Below, piece by piece: positions 1-7,157 of a stretch of 64,000 nt of DNA (its first letter is position 1; the number at the start of each line of letters is the position of its first letter). The translations under genes were made by a program, and so were the position numbers. Under the pieces are notes generated by a model. It saw only the letters and a program-made list of their open reading frames with translations, made no database searches and had not been told where the DNA came from. Source of the DNA: an uncultured Porphyromonadaceae bacterium (GTDB lineage: Bacteria > Bacteroidota > Bacteroidia > Bacteroidales > Muribaculaceae). The stretch is from positions 62,001-126,000 of the forward strand of contig CANPGB010000002.1 of the NCBI GenBank assembly GCA_947573485.1, written 5' to 3'.

Positions 1-2
1 CC

Positions 3-257
3 TTCGTGATAGCTTCATCGAGCGGTGTGCTCTTCGTGAAGCTCTTCAACCTCATCCTGCCCAAGGAGAAGAAAATCAACCCGCTCATCGGTAACGCAGG
101 TGTATCGGCAGTGCCCATGTCGGCACGTATATCCAACAACCTCGGTCTGGAGTACGATCCCTCGAACTACCTGCTCATGCACGCCATGGGCCCCAACGTG
201 GCCGGTGTAATCGGCTCTGCCGTAGCTGCCGGTGTGCTCCTTGGCTTCCTTGCATAA
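3..257 (+). CDS. C-terminal end of sodium-translocating decarboxylase beta subunit (OadB-like), partial
   Basis: Only the last ~85 residues are in the window; the reading frame is open to the left edge. The residues [12 protein letters not shown], the segment reading [21 protein letters not shown] and the hydrophobic C-terminus are characteristic of the membrane carboxybiotin decarboxylase subunit (oxaloacetate / methylmalonyl-CoA decarboxylase beta family). This subunit couples decarboxylation of carboxybiotin to Na+ export across the inner membrane. The alpha and gamma subunits are expected upstream, outside the window. A strong terminator follows. The family is clear, but the substrate (oxaloacetate or methylmalonyl-CoA) cannot be told from this fragment. 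Confidence 0.85.
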   Translation, partial: FVIASSSGVLFVKLFNLILPKEKKINPLIGNAGVSAVPMSARISNNLGLEYDPSNYLLMHAMGPNVAGVIGSAVAAGVLLGFLA

Positions 258-280
258 GTATCGCCTCATCAACCATAGCA

Positions 281-316
281 TGGCCGACCCCACCGCGGGG
301 CCGGCCATTTTTATTT
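281..316 (+). terminator. Rho-independent terminator after the decarboxylase gene
   Basis: A GC-rich inverted repeat (TGGCCG ... CGGCCA with an inner CCCC/GGGG part) runs straight into a T-rich tail. It lies 23 bases after the stop codon of the decarboxylase subunit. Confidence 0.8.
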
Positions 317-345
317 GTAATATTGACCGAAAGATTATAACTTTG
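314..345 (+). promoter_or_regulatory. Bacteroidetes-type promoter of the left structured RNA
   Basis: TTTG (314-317), 20 bases, TAACTTTG (338-345): an exact match to the Bacteroidetes -33/-7 consensus with the same 20-base spacing seen before rpoD in this window. The expected transcription start is near 352, just ahead of the conserved RNA segment that begins at 357. No credible ORF follows it, so the transcript is probably non-coding. Confidence 0.75.
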
Positions 346-351
346 CACTAA

Positions 352-608
352 ATATCAAGGCGTTTACTTGAACGCTTCGGTTCTTGACGGTTCAGAACTT
401 CGCAACCTCTCAGCCAAAGTCAGGAAGAAGCAACAGTAGATGCCCATTGTGATGTAGATTCATCCAAGCTGTCCCTGCTCCTCCAGGGGCGGCTATCGGA
501 CTATTTACATACATGCGTGGGCTTCGATGTTTGCTTGTTCTGCTTTGGCGGGCATTGCGAAGGCCCTGAACCGCGGGACGAGCGACAAGCACGATACCCG
601 CGCTTTTT
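352..608 (+). ncRNA. Structured non-coding RNA, left copy
   Basis: This is a promoter-to-terminator unit without a credible ORF. It is homologous to the reverse complement of 3113-3411. Shared blocks, in order: a hairpin GCGTT/AACGC around a TTACTT-type loop; a second hairpin opening with GTTCTTGA and closing with GAAC; a core reading GCAACRGTAGATGYC; CGTGGGCTTC; TTGCTYGTTC; CGGGCAT; AAGGCC; and GGGACGAGCGACA, the 5' arm and loop of the terminator. The terminator stem is CGCGGG/CCCGCG here and GTGGGA/TCCCAC in the other copy, so base changes preserve pairing. I do not recognise the family by name. The RNA points toward the end of the convergent DUF262-HNH gene and stops 88 bases short of it. 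Confidence 0.65.
357..369. repeat. 13-bp perfect inverted repeat, left arm
   Basis: AAGGCGTTTACTT here is the exact reverse complement of 3344-3356. The two arms are the 5' portions of the two structured RNAs and enclose the methyltransferase/DUF262 island. Confidence 0.8.
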
Positions 609-695
609 GTATATATAATTTACCTATGGTATCGGGGTGACGGACACAGAACTTTAATCGAACCGATAGATGTCACTTTGTCATACACATAACGG

Positions 696-1820
696 TCAGT
701 TATCACTCTTTCTGCGATTGCACTCTCGGCATAGCATCTGACAATTTTCAGCATTAGTTTTACCACCCTGACTCCATGGAGTGATGTGGTCTGCCTCCAT
801 CTGTTCAATCTCAAAATGCTTTCCACATTTAGTGCAGATTCCATTCTGTCGCTCGTAGGCTTCGCGCTTCATGTTATCAGAAAATGCCCTGATATTTAAT
901 TTACGTTCGTTTCCTGAAAGTACATACTCATATATACCGCGTTTGTTCGTTACATCATCGTCCATCATTAACGTTTTAATTCTTTCCTCCAAGACTGATG
1001 ATGAATAATTATTATTCTTGAAACGGTTATATAAGTCACCCCAATCAATGCCTTTCATCTCCTTTCGTTTTTTGACAAAAAGCATCTTTACCCAAGCTAT
1101 CACCATTTGGAAATACTGCCATTCTGCATCTGCATTAGCATCTTTCTGATGAGCTGCCATGTATTCCTTAATGGCTTTGTCTGAACCGCATTCCGTTATC
1201 CAATACAACACTTTTTCAAGATACTCTTGACGTATGGGGTTCGCTTGTATATAGTCTTGACCGAGTTTATATGCCACACATCCGGTTTTGCTGAATCTTC
1301 GTTTAGCCGAAGTTAGCCAAGCTCCGGGAAATGCTGCATTTCTAAGTTCTTGCTTTGTGAGTTTTTCTCCTGCGATATTGATTATCTCAAACCAATCGAG
1401 TTTTTCATCATCAGTTCCGTTTTCACAAACATAGACCTGTAAAGGATAACTCAAGAATAATTCACGTTGAGAATCTGTCAAGTTATGGAACGCGCGAGGG
1501 GTTCCATTTAATGTAACATAAAATTCCCCTTCAGCATAAGAACATATAGAGAGTGTTCTTTGCTGACCGTCAAGCAGCTCAAATTGCCCATCCTCGTTCT
1601 TCACCCAATACATCACATTCAAAGGGAATCCCTTAAAAATGGAATTCACCACTTCTTCTTGTTGCTTTGGTGTATATACAAACTCTCGTTGATATTGAGG
1701 GCGTATATTCAGAAGGCCGCCATAACCGACCACTCCTTCCTCCTCATTGTTGTCATAACCTTGTATAAGCTCCCTTACTGTAATTTCAAGCGGAGATATT
1801 TTCATTCTATTCTGCTTCAT
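696..1820 (-). CDS. DUF262 protein with C-terminal HNH endonuclease domain
   Basis: A 374-residue protein. The N-terminal ~200 residues form a DUF262 (ParB/sulfiredoxin-like) domain, with QYQREFVY near residue 43 and DGQQRT near residue 84. The last ~45 residues are an HNH nuclease with paired cysteines (CTKC and CREC), the metal-binding DHI near residue 345 and a closing N-rich segment. DUF262 proteins with nuclease domains occur in type IV restriction (GmrSD-like) and other anti-phage systems, where DUF262 acts as an NTP-using sensor. The gene lies 74 bases downstream of an EcoRI-family adenine methyltransferase on the same strand, so a restriction-modification-like pair is likely (inference). 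Base composition is clearly more AT-rich than in core neighbours. A nuclease acting on unmodified or on modified DNA are both possible. Confidence 0.85.
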   Translation of the reverse strand: MKQNRMKISPLEITVRELIQGYDNNEEEGVVGYGGLLNIRPQYQREFVYTPKQQEEVVNSIFKGFPLNVMYWVKNEDGQFELLDGQQRTLSICSYAEGEFYVTLNGTPRAFHNLTDSQRELFLSYPLQVYVCENGTDDEKLDWFEIINIAGEKLTKQELRNAAFPGAWLTSAKRRFSKTGCVAYKLGQDYIQANPIRQEYLEKVLYWITECGSDKAIKEYMAAHQKDANADAEWQYFQMVIAWVKMLFVKKRKEMKGIDWGDLYNRFKNNNYSSSVLEERIKTLMMDDDVTNKRGIYEYVLSGNERKLNIRAFSDNMKREAYERQNGICTKCGKHFEIEQMEADHITPWSQGGKTNAENCQMLCRECNRRKSDN

Positions 1821-1894
1821 TTCTCATTGGCTTTAGATGTCATTTTTTGCGTACAACGATTCTCGCGTATGTTATTTTTCCACCTATGCGACCC

Positions 1895-3049
1895 TCAGCA
1901 TTCTTTATCATTCCGAGGATGGAGGTGGTGGATAACGATTCGGGCATATTTGCTCTTGCCGTTGACTCTTGTATCTCTCGGGTCATTGAGCAAGCCCGCG
2001 ACCTTTGTGCTTGATAAAGAGGCGTTTGTAGAGACGTTTGCCCCCCCCCTAATTGGCTGACTTACTGTGCTTTGCGAATCCCACAAACCATTTGAAAAAC
2101 CTTTGCCCTCGCTTTCAGTAGCACCATATATCTCGAATTGTTCTGGATTGTATTTATCCAAGAATGTGATTGGCACACCCATGTAGCCATCATAATCCAT
2201 TGGAATTTCTGACACTCTGCTTACTTCAATTGCATCATAATTGTCATATTTTGGATACTCTTCCGGTGTATATGTCTTATACAAGTCCAATAATTCATGA
2301 CGTTTTTTGTGGTCAAGGTTGGTGTACCAACAAATGTTGCCCATGCTACGCCACTTTTGACCGGATTCATCAATCCAAAACCTTGTTTCTCGCGGTTCAT
2401 AACTATCCGGAACAGTAAATGCCATGTCGCCGGATTTATATCCAAGCCATAATCGGTTGGTTCTTATTAGAGGGAATATTTCTTTGTAGGTAATGGCGTT
2501 TTGATTGCCGATGATAAGGAATTTCTTATCATACTCCATGAGGAGAGAAACAAATCTTCTGAATTGAGAAAAAGGAGGATTGGTAACCACGATATCCGCC
2601 TCTTTCAGCAATTCAATACATTCATCACTGCCGAAATCACCATTGCCAGAAAGTAAGGAGGGTGGATTAACCTTGAGCAATTCCCTTACGTCCAATAGGT
2701 CAGTTGCGCCGTCGCCATTTATATCAGTCAATTCTGTAAGTTCTACCTTGTAGGCTTTTCTTTCAGTGCTTGGCTCTTCATCAAAATCAAACAGCGACAA
2801 TTCTTTTCCTGCTATCGGGGAACCGTTATAACATGTGCAAATCAGTTTCTTTAGTCCCCATGCGTTGAAATTCAAAGCAAAGAATTTGAAAAAATTGCTT
2901 TCAAATGGGTCATCGCAATTACACAATACCGTCTTGCCTGCGAAATGACGCTTGTAGTGCTTCAGTTCGTTGGCAATGTCGGGCATCTGTGTATAAAACT
3001 CATCTTGCTTGGCTTTTGCAGCCGCATTCAAACTTTTGTTCCCTGCCAT
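1895..3049 (-). CDS. EcoRI-family adenine-specific DNA methyltransferase
   Basis: A 384-residue enzyme related to the M.EcoRI family (EcoRI_methylase). It would transfer a methyl group from SAM to adenine N6 in a specific site. The catalytic TNPPF motif lies near residue 156, and VLCNCDDPFESNF is the family's N-terminal signature. I chose the ATG at 3049, at the start of the conserved MAGNKSLN segment. The frame is open upstream to 3274, but that stretch lies inside the structured RNA. It is first in a two-gene unit with DUF262-HNH and has the RNA and its terminator directly upstream, so expression may depend on read-through. A run of nine G (sense strand) near residue 333 is a possible slippage tract; the frame is intact here. 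Confidence 0.85.
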   Translation of the reverse strand: MAGNKSLNAAAKAKQDEFYTQMPDIANELKHYKRHFAGKTVLCNCDDPFESNFFKFFALNFNAWGLKKLICTCYNGSPIAGKELSLFDFDEEPSTERKAYKVELTELTDINGDGATDLLDVRELLKVNPPSLLSGNGDFGSDECIELLKEADIVVTNPPFSQFRRFVSLLMEYDKKFLIIGNQNAITYKEIFPLIRTNRLWLGYKSGDMAFTVPDSYEPRETRFWIDESGQKWRSMGNICWYTNLDHKKRHELLDLYKTYTPEEYPKYDNYDAIEVSRVSEIPMDYDGYMGVPITFLDKYNPEQFEIYGATESEGKGFSNGLWDSQSTVSQPIRGGANVSTNASLSSTKVAGLLNDPRDTRVNGKSKYARIVIHHLHPRNDKEC

Positions 3050-3112
3050 TGTCGGTGGGCAATTCCGACAGAATCCCATGTATCGGAGGAATAATTGACA
3101 AAAGAAACACCT

Positions 3113-3411
3113 CAAAAAGAAACGTGGGATTCTCACTGTCGCTCGTCCCACTTGCTGAGGCCTTAGGATGCCCGTGTAATCGGAACGAGCAACGCAGAAG
3201 CCCACGTGTGGGTATATTGAAGCCACATAGCCATACGAAACTATGCAGCCGGTAAATATACCAACCGCAGACATCTACCGTTGCCATGTTCTCTGATTAC
3301 ACATTGAAAGTTCCTAAGTTTCAGCAAATCAAGAACAAAGCGTAAGTAAACGCCTTTATGATATGTCTGCTCCCACCGCCAAGCCCACTCTCGGGCTTCT
3401 GCGAGCGAGAT
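3113..3411 (-). ncRNA. Structured non-coding RNA, right copy (leader of the methyltransferase)
   Basis: Read on the minus strand, it starts near 3411 behind a consensus promoter. It has an extra 5' stretch with its own hairpin (AAGCCC/GGGCTT), then the blocks shared with 352-608: the GCGT/ACGC hairpin, GTTCTTGA, GCAACGGTAGATGTC, CGTGGGCTTC, GTTGCTCGTTCC and GGGACGAGCGAC. It ends in hairpin GTGGGA/TCCCAC plus a T-rich tail. GTTGCTCGTTC can pair with all 11 bases of GGACGAGCGAC, which would break the terminator stem, so an alternative fold exists. The methyltransferase ATG is 64 bases past the terminator on the same strand. A 95-codon ORF crosses the RNA but has no protein-like features. Confidence 0.65.
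3344..3356. repeat. 13-bp perfect inverted repeat, right arm
   Basis: AAGTAAACGCCTT is the exact reverse complement of 357-369. See the left arm. Confidence 0.8.
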
Positions 3412-3417
3412 GCAGTG

Positions 3418-3449
3418 CAAAATTACATAAATTCATTGATAACAACAAA
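3418..3449 (-). promoter_or_regulatory. Bacteroidetes-type promoter of the right structured RNA
   Basis: On the minus strand: TTTG (3449-3446), 20 bases, TAATTTTG (3425-3418). Both boxes and the spacing match the consensus exactly. Transcription would run left through the RNA into the methyltransferase gene. Confidence 0.75.
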
Positions 3450-3578
3450 CAAAAATAACAAATGCGCGGCATTGGAGATATATGCGCCGGAAAGACCCGC
3501 GACAACTATTCTTGCTGGCTTATACCTATCACAAAAGGAGTGCGGTCGGGACAACTCCAAGAGCATCCCGGCCACATT

Positions 3579-3695
3579 ATGGCTGAAATATCAAAGCAGG
3601 GCAATCAGAAAACTCTTTCGGGGAAAGCTCTCGCTCTCATCATCGGCCTATGCTCTGCAGCGATAGCGGCAGCGGCTATATGCCTGGCTTTCTAA
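3579..3695 (+). CDS. Possible 38-residue single-pass membrane peptide
   Basis: The frame begins MAEISKQGNQKTLSGKALAL and ends in ~22 hydrophobic, Ala/Ile-rich residues that could span a membrane. It lies in the gap between the RNA promoter region and the convergent acyl-CoA synthetase. No recognisable promoter or homologous family supports it, and a chance ORF is equally likely. The rest of this gap (3450-3578) shows nothing else. Confidence 0.25.
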   Translation: MAEISKQGNQKTLSGKALALIIGLCSAAIAAAAICLAF

Positions 3696-3712
3696 AGCCC
3701 TTTAAGGCTCTA

Positions 3713-5371
3713 TCAATGCTGGTAGAGGTACCGTTTTATAGAGCGCTTGGGCGTTTTCTCAAATTCCTCGTTGAAGATGCGGAAGTCGGCAATCTGACTG
3801 TAAGCAGGGAGCGAGGGGTTGAGGCGGGCGATGTTATCTTTCATGATGTCGGTAATCTGCTCGGCAGTGAGGCCCTGGCGTGATGCGTTCTCGATGTCGG
3901 GGTAGATGAGAGCCACGAGTTTATTATCCTTGTCGACGATGAGCGACTCGGCCACGTAGGGCATGTTGTTGAGCTGCTGCTCAATCTCTTCGGGATAGAT
4001 GTTCTGCCCGCTCGGACCGAGAATCATGCTTTTGTCGCGGCCGCGGATGTAGATGTATCCGTCGGAGTCGATAGTGCCGATGTCGCCGGTGTTCATCCAG
4101 CCGTCGGGCCCGAGGCAGGCGTCGGTCGCGTCGGGGTTCTTGTAGTAGCCCTGCATAACGTTGTCGCCTTTAACCCAAAGTACGCCGGGGATGTTGGCGG
4201 GGTCGGAGGAGTCGACGCGGATTTGCATGCGGTCAACGATTCGTCCGCACGATGCGGGGCGCTGTTTATCCCACACGCAGTAGGCAATGAGGGGGCCGCA
4301 CTCGGTCATGCCGTAGCCCACGGTGTAGGGGAAGTTTATGCGGCGGAGGAAGGTCTCGACGTCTTTGTTGAGGCCTGCGCCGCCGATGATAAGCTCCTGG
4401 AGTTTGCCTCCGAAGGCTGCCTGGAGTTTTTCCTTGACTTTGCCAAGGAGCTTGTCGTCGACAAAAGGCACGTGCATGAGCAGTTTCATCAGAGGCTTCT
4501 CAAGCAGCGGGAATACTTTGGTCTTCACTATCTTCTCAATGATGAGAGGCACCGTGACGATGAGCTTGGGCTGCACTTCGGCAAAGGCGTCCATTATCAC
4601 TTTTGGCGAGGGTGTGCGGGTAAGGAAAGATATGTGGCAACCTTTTACAAAGGGGTGCAGCATCTCTACCGTGAAGCCGAACATGTGCGCCAGCGGGAGC
4701 ATGCACACCATGCCGTCGCCGGGGTAAAGGAAGTCGAGGCCGTCGATGCAGTACTGGATATTGCTCCATAGGTTGCGGTAGCTGAGCATTACGCCTTTTG
4801 AGAAGCCCGTGGAGCCTGATGTATAGTTTATGAGGACGGTGGCGTCGGGGTTTTCTTTCGGATAAACGACGTCAGCCGGGGTGAAGCGCTCGGGGAATTT
4901 CTCGCCGAAGAGTTTGTTGAGGTTCTCGCGAGCTTCGGTGAGTTTCTTATTGCGGGAGAAGAGCAGCGAGTAGTCGTTGATGAGCACGGCGCCTTCGAGG
5001 TCGGGCATGTTGGCGTGGTCGAGGTTCTCCCATGTAGAGGCGTCCACGAAGAAGAGTCGTGCTCCCGAGTGGCAGACGAGGTGGTGAACGTTGTCGGGCT
5101 TGAAGTCGTGCAGAATAGGCACGGCCACAGTGCCGTAGGTCAGCGAGGCAAGGGCTGCAATGGCCCACTGGGCCGAGTTACGGCCGCAGAGAGCTATCTT
5201 GTCGCCGGGCTTGAGGCCTGCGTGCTCGAAGAGGAGGTGCAGCTTGGCAATCTTGCGCGCTACGTCGCGATACTGGAAAGACTGACCCTTGAAGTCGGTG
5301 AGAGCGAGGCCTTCCCAATTGTTGCGGATAGCCTGCTCGATATAGGGTATAAGGGTATTATGATGCTCCAT
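3713..5371 (-). CDS. AMP-forming long-chain acyl-CoA synthetase (FadD-like)
   Basis: About 552 residues, adenylate-forming superfamily. It activates a fatty acid with ATP to an acyl-AMP and then to acyl-CoA. Visible signatures are the P-loop-like INYTSGSTGFSKGV, the GYGMTECGPL adenylate-binding motif, MNTGDIG, and the C-terminal GRDKSMILGPSGQNIYPEE hinge with PKRSIKRYLY at the end. I start at the ATG at 5371 (MEHHNTLIPYIEQ). An ATG 30 bases upstream adds ten residues unlike the family. It is divergent from the polyferredoxin gene. There is no transport partner nearby, so the role is probably incorporation of exogenous or recycled fatty acids; substrate length cannot be read from sequence. Confidence 0.9.
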   Translation of the reverse strand: MEHHNTLIPYIEQAIRNNWEGLALTDFKGQSFQYRDVARKIAKLHLLFEHAGLKPGDKIALCGRNSAQWAIAALASLTYGTVAVPILHDFKPDNVHHLVCHSGARLFFVDASTWENLDHANMPDLEGAVLINDYSLLFSRNKKLTEARENLNKLFGEKFPERFTPADVVYPKENPDATVLINYTSGSTGFSKGVMLSYRNLWSNIQYCIDGLDFLYPGDGMVCMLPLAHMFGFTVEMLHPFVKGCHISFLTRTPSPKVIMDAFAEVQPKLIVTVPLIIEKIVKTKVFPLLEKPLMKLLMHVPFVDDKLLGKVKEKLQAAFGGKLQELIIGGAGLNKDVETFLRRINFPYTVGYGMTECGPLIAYCVWDKQRPASCGRIVDRMQIRVDSSDPANIPGVLWVKGDNVMQGYYKNPDATDACLGPDGWMNTGDIGTIDSDGYIYIRGRDKSMILGPSGQNIYPEEIEQQLNNMPYVAESLIVDKDNKLVALIYPDIENASRQGLTAEQITDIMKDNIARLNPSLPAYSQIADFRIFNEEFEKTPKRSIKRYLYQH

Positions 5372-5533
5372 AGTATTGTAATGAACTGCAAATCTAAACA
5401 AAAAAAATGAAAAAAAGTGCAGTCACTTTAAATTTTCATAACAAAAACAAGGCGCAGGGGCATTTTTTTTGCTAATTTTGTACGACAGAACCCGAGACTG
5501 CGCCCACCGGGGCAGCCTCCAATACGACAAACA

Positions 5534-5596
5534 ATGCTTGCCTATCTGAAACATTTCTTCACCATACTCGCGCTGGTGCTTATATTTTTGTTATAA
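5534..5596 (+). CDS. Possible 20-residue hydrophobic leader peptide
   Basis: A 20-codon frame (MLAYLKHFF then a Leu/Ile/Val-rich tail) ends 19 bases before the polyferredoxin start. A TAATTTTG promoter-like box lies upstream at 5474-5481. It could be a tiny membrane peptide or a translational leader of the redox operon, or chance. Confidence 0.25.
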   Translation: MLAYLKHFFTILALVLIFLL

Positions 5597-5615
5597 ACCG
5601 CAGATTACCACCGCA

Positions 5616-7151
5616 ATGAAGTCGCATTCACTTAAATATCTCCGCATCGCCGCAGGGATTCTCTTCCTTGTGTGCCTTACGCTCGTCTTTGTGGATTTCT
5701 CAGGGCGGGCGGCGCTGTGGCTGGCATGGATAGCCAAAATTCAGCTTGTGCCTGCCCTGCTCGCCGTGAATATCACGGCCATAATCGTGCTGGCGCTCCT
5801 GACGCTTGTTTTCGGGCGCCTCTACTGCTCGGTTATCTGCCCTCTCGGCATATCGCAGGATATTCTCATATGGCTTCGCCGCGTGACGGCGCCTCGCCGC
5901 AAACGCAAGCCGGGGCTTTATCGCTTTGAAAAACCACACACAGCGTGGCGCTACATCTTCTTGGGGCTCTTCGTGCTACTTGCAGCCGCCGGACTCCTTG
6001 CTCTTGTGCCGATGTCTTTTGCCGGGATTCTCGACCCCTACAGCGCTTACGGACGCATCGCAGGGCAGAGCCTTGTGCCACTGTGGCGCTCGGCCATGGG
6101 CAGCCTTGCCGAGTGGCAGGCCGCGTCGGGTAATTATATCTTCGACGGCGTGCCTGCGGCAGCGGTGAACTTCAACCTCGCAGTGGCCATTGTTGCCGGT
6201 ATCACCTTCGTGACGGTGGCAATATTCGCTTTCCGCACAGGGCGAGGCTACTGCAACACGGTTTGCCCCGTGGGTAGCATTTTGGGCTTCATCTCGCGTT
6301 TCTCGCTGCTCAAGCCTGTGATAGACACCGATAAATGCAACCGTTGCGGCAGCTGCGGACGCCACTGCAAGGCACGGTGCATCGACACCAAGAACCACCG
6401 CATCGACTACAGCCGTTGCGTGGTGTGCATGGATTGCATAAACAATTGCTCGCAGGGCGCGATAAGCTATCGCCCCGCCCGACGCAAGGCTACACAAAAC
6501 GCAGCCGATGCAGCAACCGTAGACGCAGGGCGCCGGAGCTTCCTTGTAGGCGCGGCCTTGGCTTCGGCAGCTGCAGCCTCGGCGAAAGTGACCGACGGAG
6601 GCCTCGCACCGCTCAAGAAGAAGCAGCCTCACAAGGGTATCACCACCTCGGTACCTGCCGGAGCCGCCAGCCTGCGCAACCTGCGCAGCCACTGCACAGC
6701 CTGCCAGCTCTGCATAAGCAACTGCCCCAACGAGGTGCTCCGCCCCTCGACTTCGATGGATAGCCTCATGCAGCCCGTGATGATATTCACCGACGGTTTC
6801 TGCCGCCCCGAGTGCACCCGCTGCGGCGAGGTGTGCCCAACCGGCGCTATCAAGCCCGTGACCGTCGCGGCAAAATCGTCGATAAAGACCGGCACCGCCA
6901 AAGTAGACGCCGCCACCTGTATCTCGGCAGCCTACGGACAGACCTGCGGCAACTGTGCCCGACACTGCCCCGCCGGAGCCATACAAATGGTGCGCCAGTC
7001 CGACGGCAATATGCGCCCCGTGGTCGACGAAAACTACTGCATAGGCTGTGGCTCGTGCGAGTATCACTGCCCCTCGGGCACCGCAGGCCAGCTCTCGGCC
7101 AAGCGTGCCGCAATATACGTTGAAGGTATCGAAACACACATCACCGTCTGA
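5616..7151 (+). CDS. Membrane-bound polyferredoxin (NapH/YccM-like 4Fe-4S protein)
   Basis: 511 residues. The N-terminal ~220 contain about four membrane helices and two cysteine-rich loops (YCSVICPLG near 70 and YCNTVCPVG near 211), the NapH/YccM-type fold that passes electrons from the quinone pool. Then follow classical ferredoxin clusters: CNRCGSCGRHC and CVVCMDCINNC (residues ~240-285), an internal RRSFLVGAA segment that resembles a twin-arginine/transmembrane signal, and at least four more CxxC-type clusters, ending CIGCGSCEYHC. It probably relays electrons between quinols and a periplasmic or membrane partner. Only six bases separate it from the aldo/keto reductase-ferredoxin, so the two likely work as one redox chain. 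The physiological substrate is unknown. Confidence 0.85.
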   Translation: MKSHSLKYLRIAAGILFLVCLTLVFVDFSGRAALWLAWIAKIQLVPALLAVNITAIIVLALLTLVFGRLYCSVICPLGISQDILIWLRRVTAPRRKRKPGLYRFEKPHTAWRYIFLGLFVLLAAAGLLALVPMSFAGILDPYSAYGRIAGQSLVPLWRSAMGSLAEWQAASGNYIFDGVPAAAVNFNLAVAIVAGITFVTVAIFAFRTGRGYCNTVCPVGSILGFISRFSLLKPVIDTDKCNRCGSCGRHCKARCIDTKNHRIDYSRCVVCMDCINNCSQGAISYRPARRKATQNAADAATVDAGRRSFLVGAALASAAAASAKVTDGGLAPLKKKQPHKGITTSVPAGAASLRNLRSHCTACQLCISNCPNEVLRPSTSMDSLMQPVMIFTDGFCRPECTRCGEVCPTGAIKPVTVAAKSSIKTGTAKVDAATCISAAYGQTCGNCARHCPAGAIQMVRQSDGNMRPVVDENYCIGCGSCEYHCPSGTAGQLSAKRAAIYVEGIETHITV

Positions 7152-7157
7152 CTCTCT

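Noticed and set aside
352-608. 4.5S/SRP RNA, because of AGTCAGGAAGAAGCAAC
   Set aside because: The match to the SRP core is partial, the second copy lacks it, and the length and terminator-loop conservation point to a different family.
3000-3287. 95-residue ORF across the right structured RNA
   Set aside because: It follows the RNA and shows no protein features. The left RNA copy does not preserve the frame.
352-3411. OMEGA/HEARO-type guide RNA beside an HNH nuclease
   Set aside because: The nuclease is DUF262-HNH, not IscB/TnpB-like, and the RNA shows no shared terminal structure with those families that I can see.
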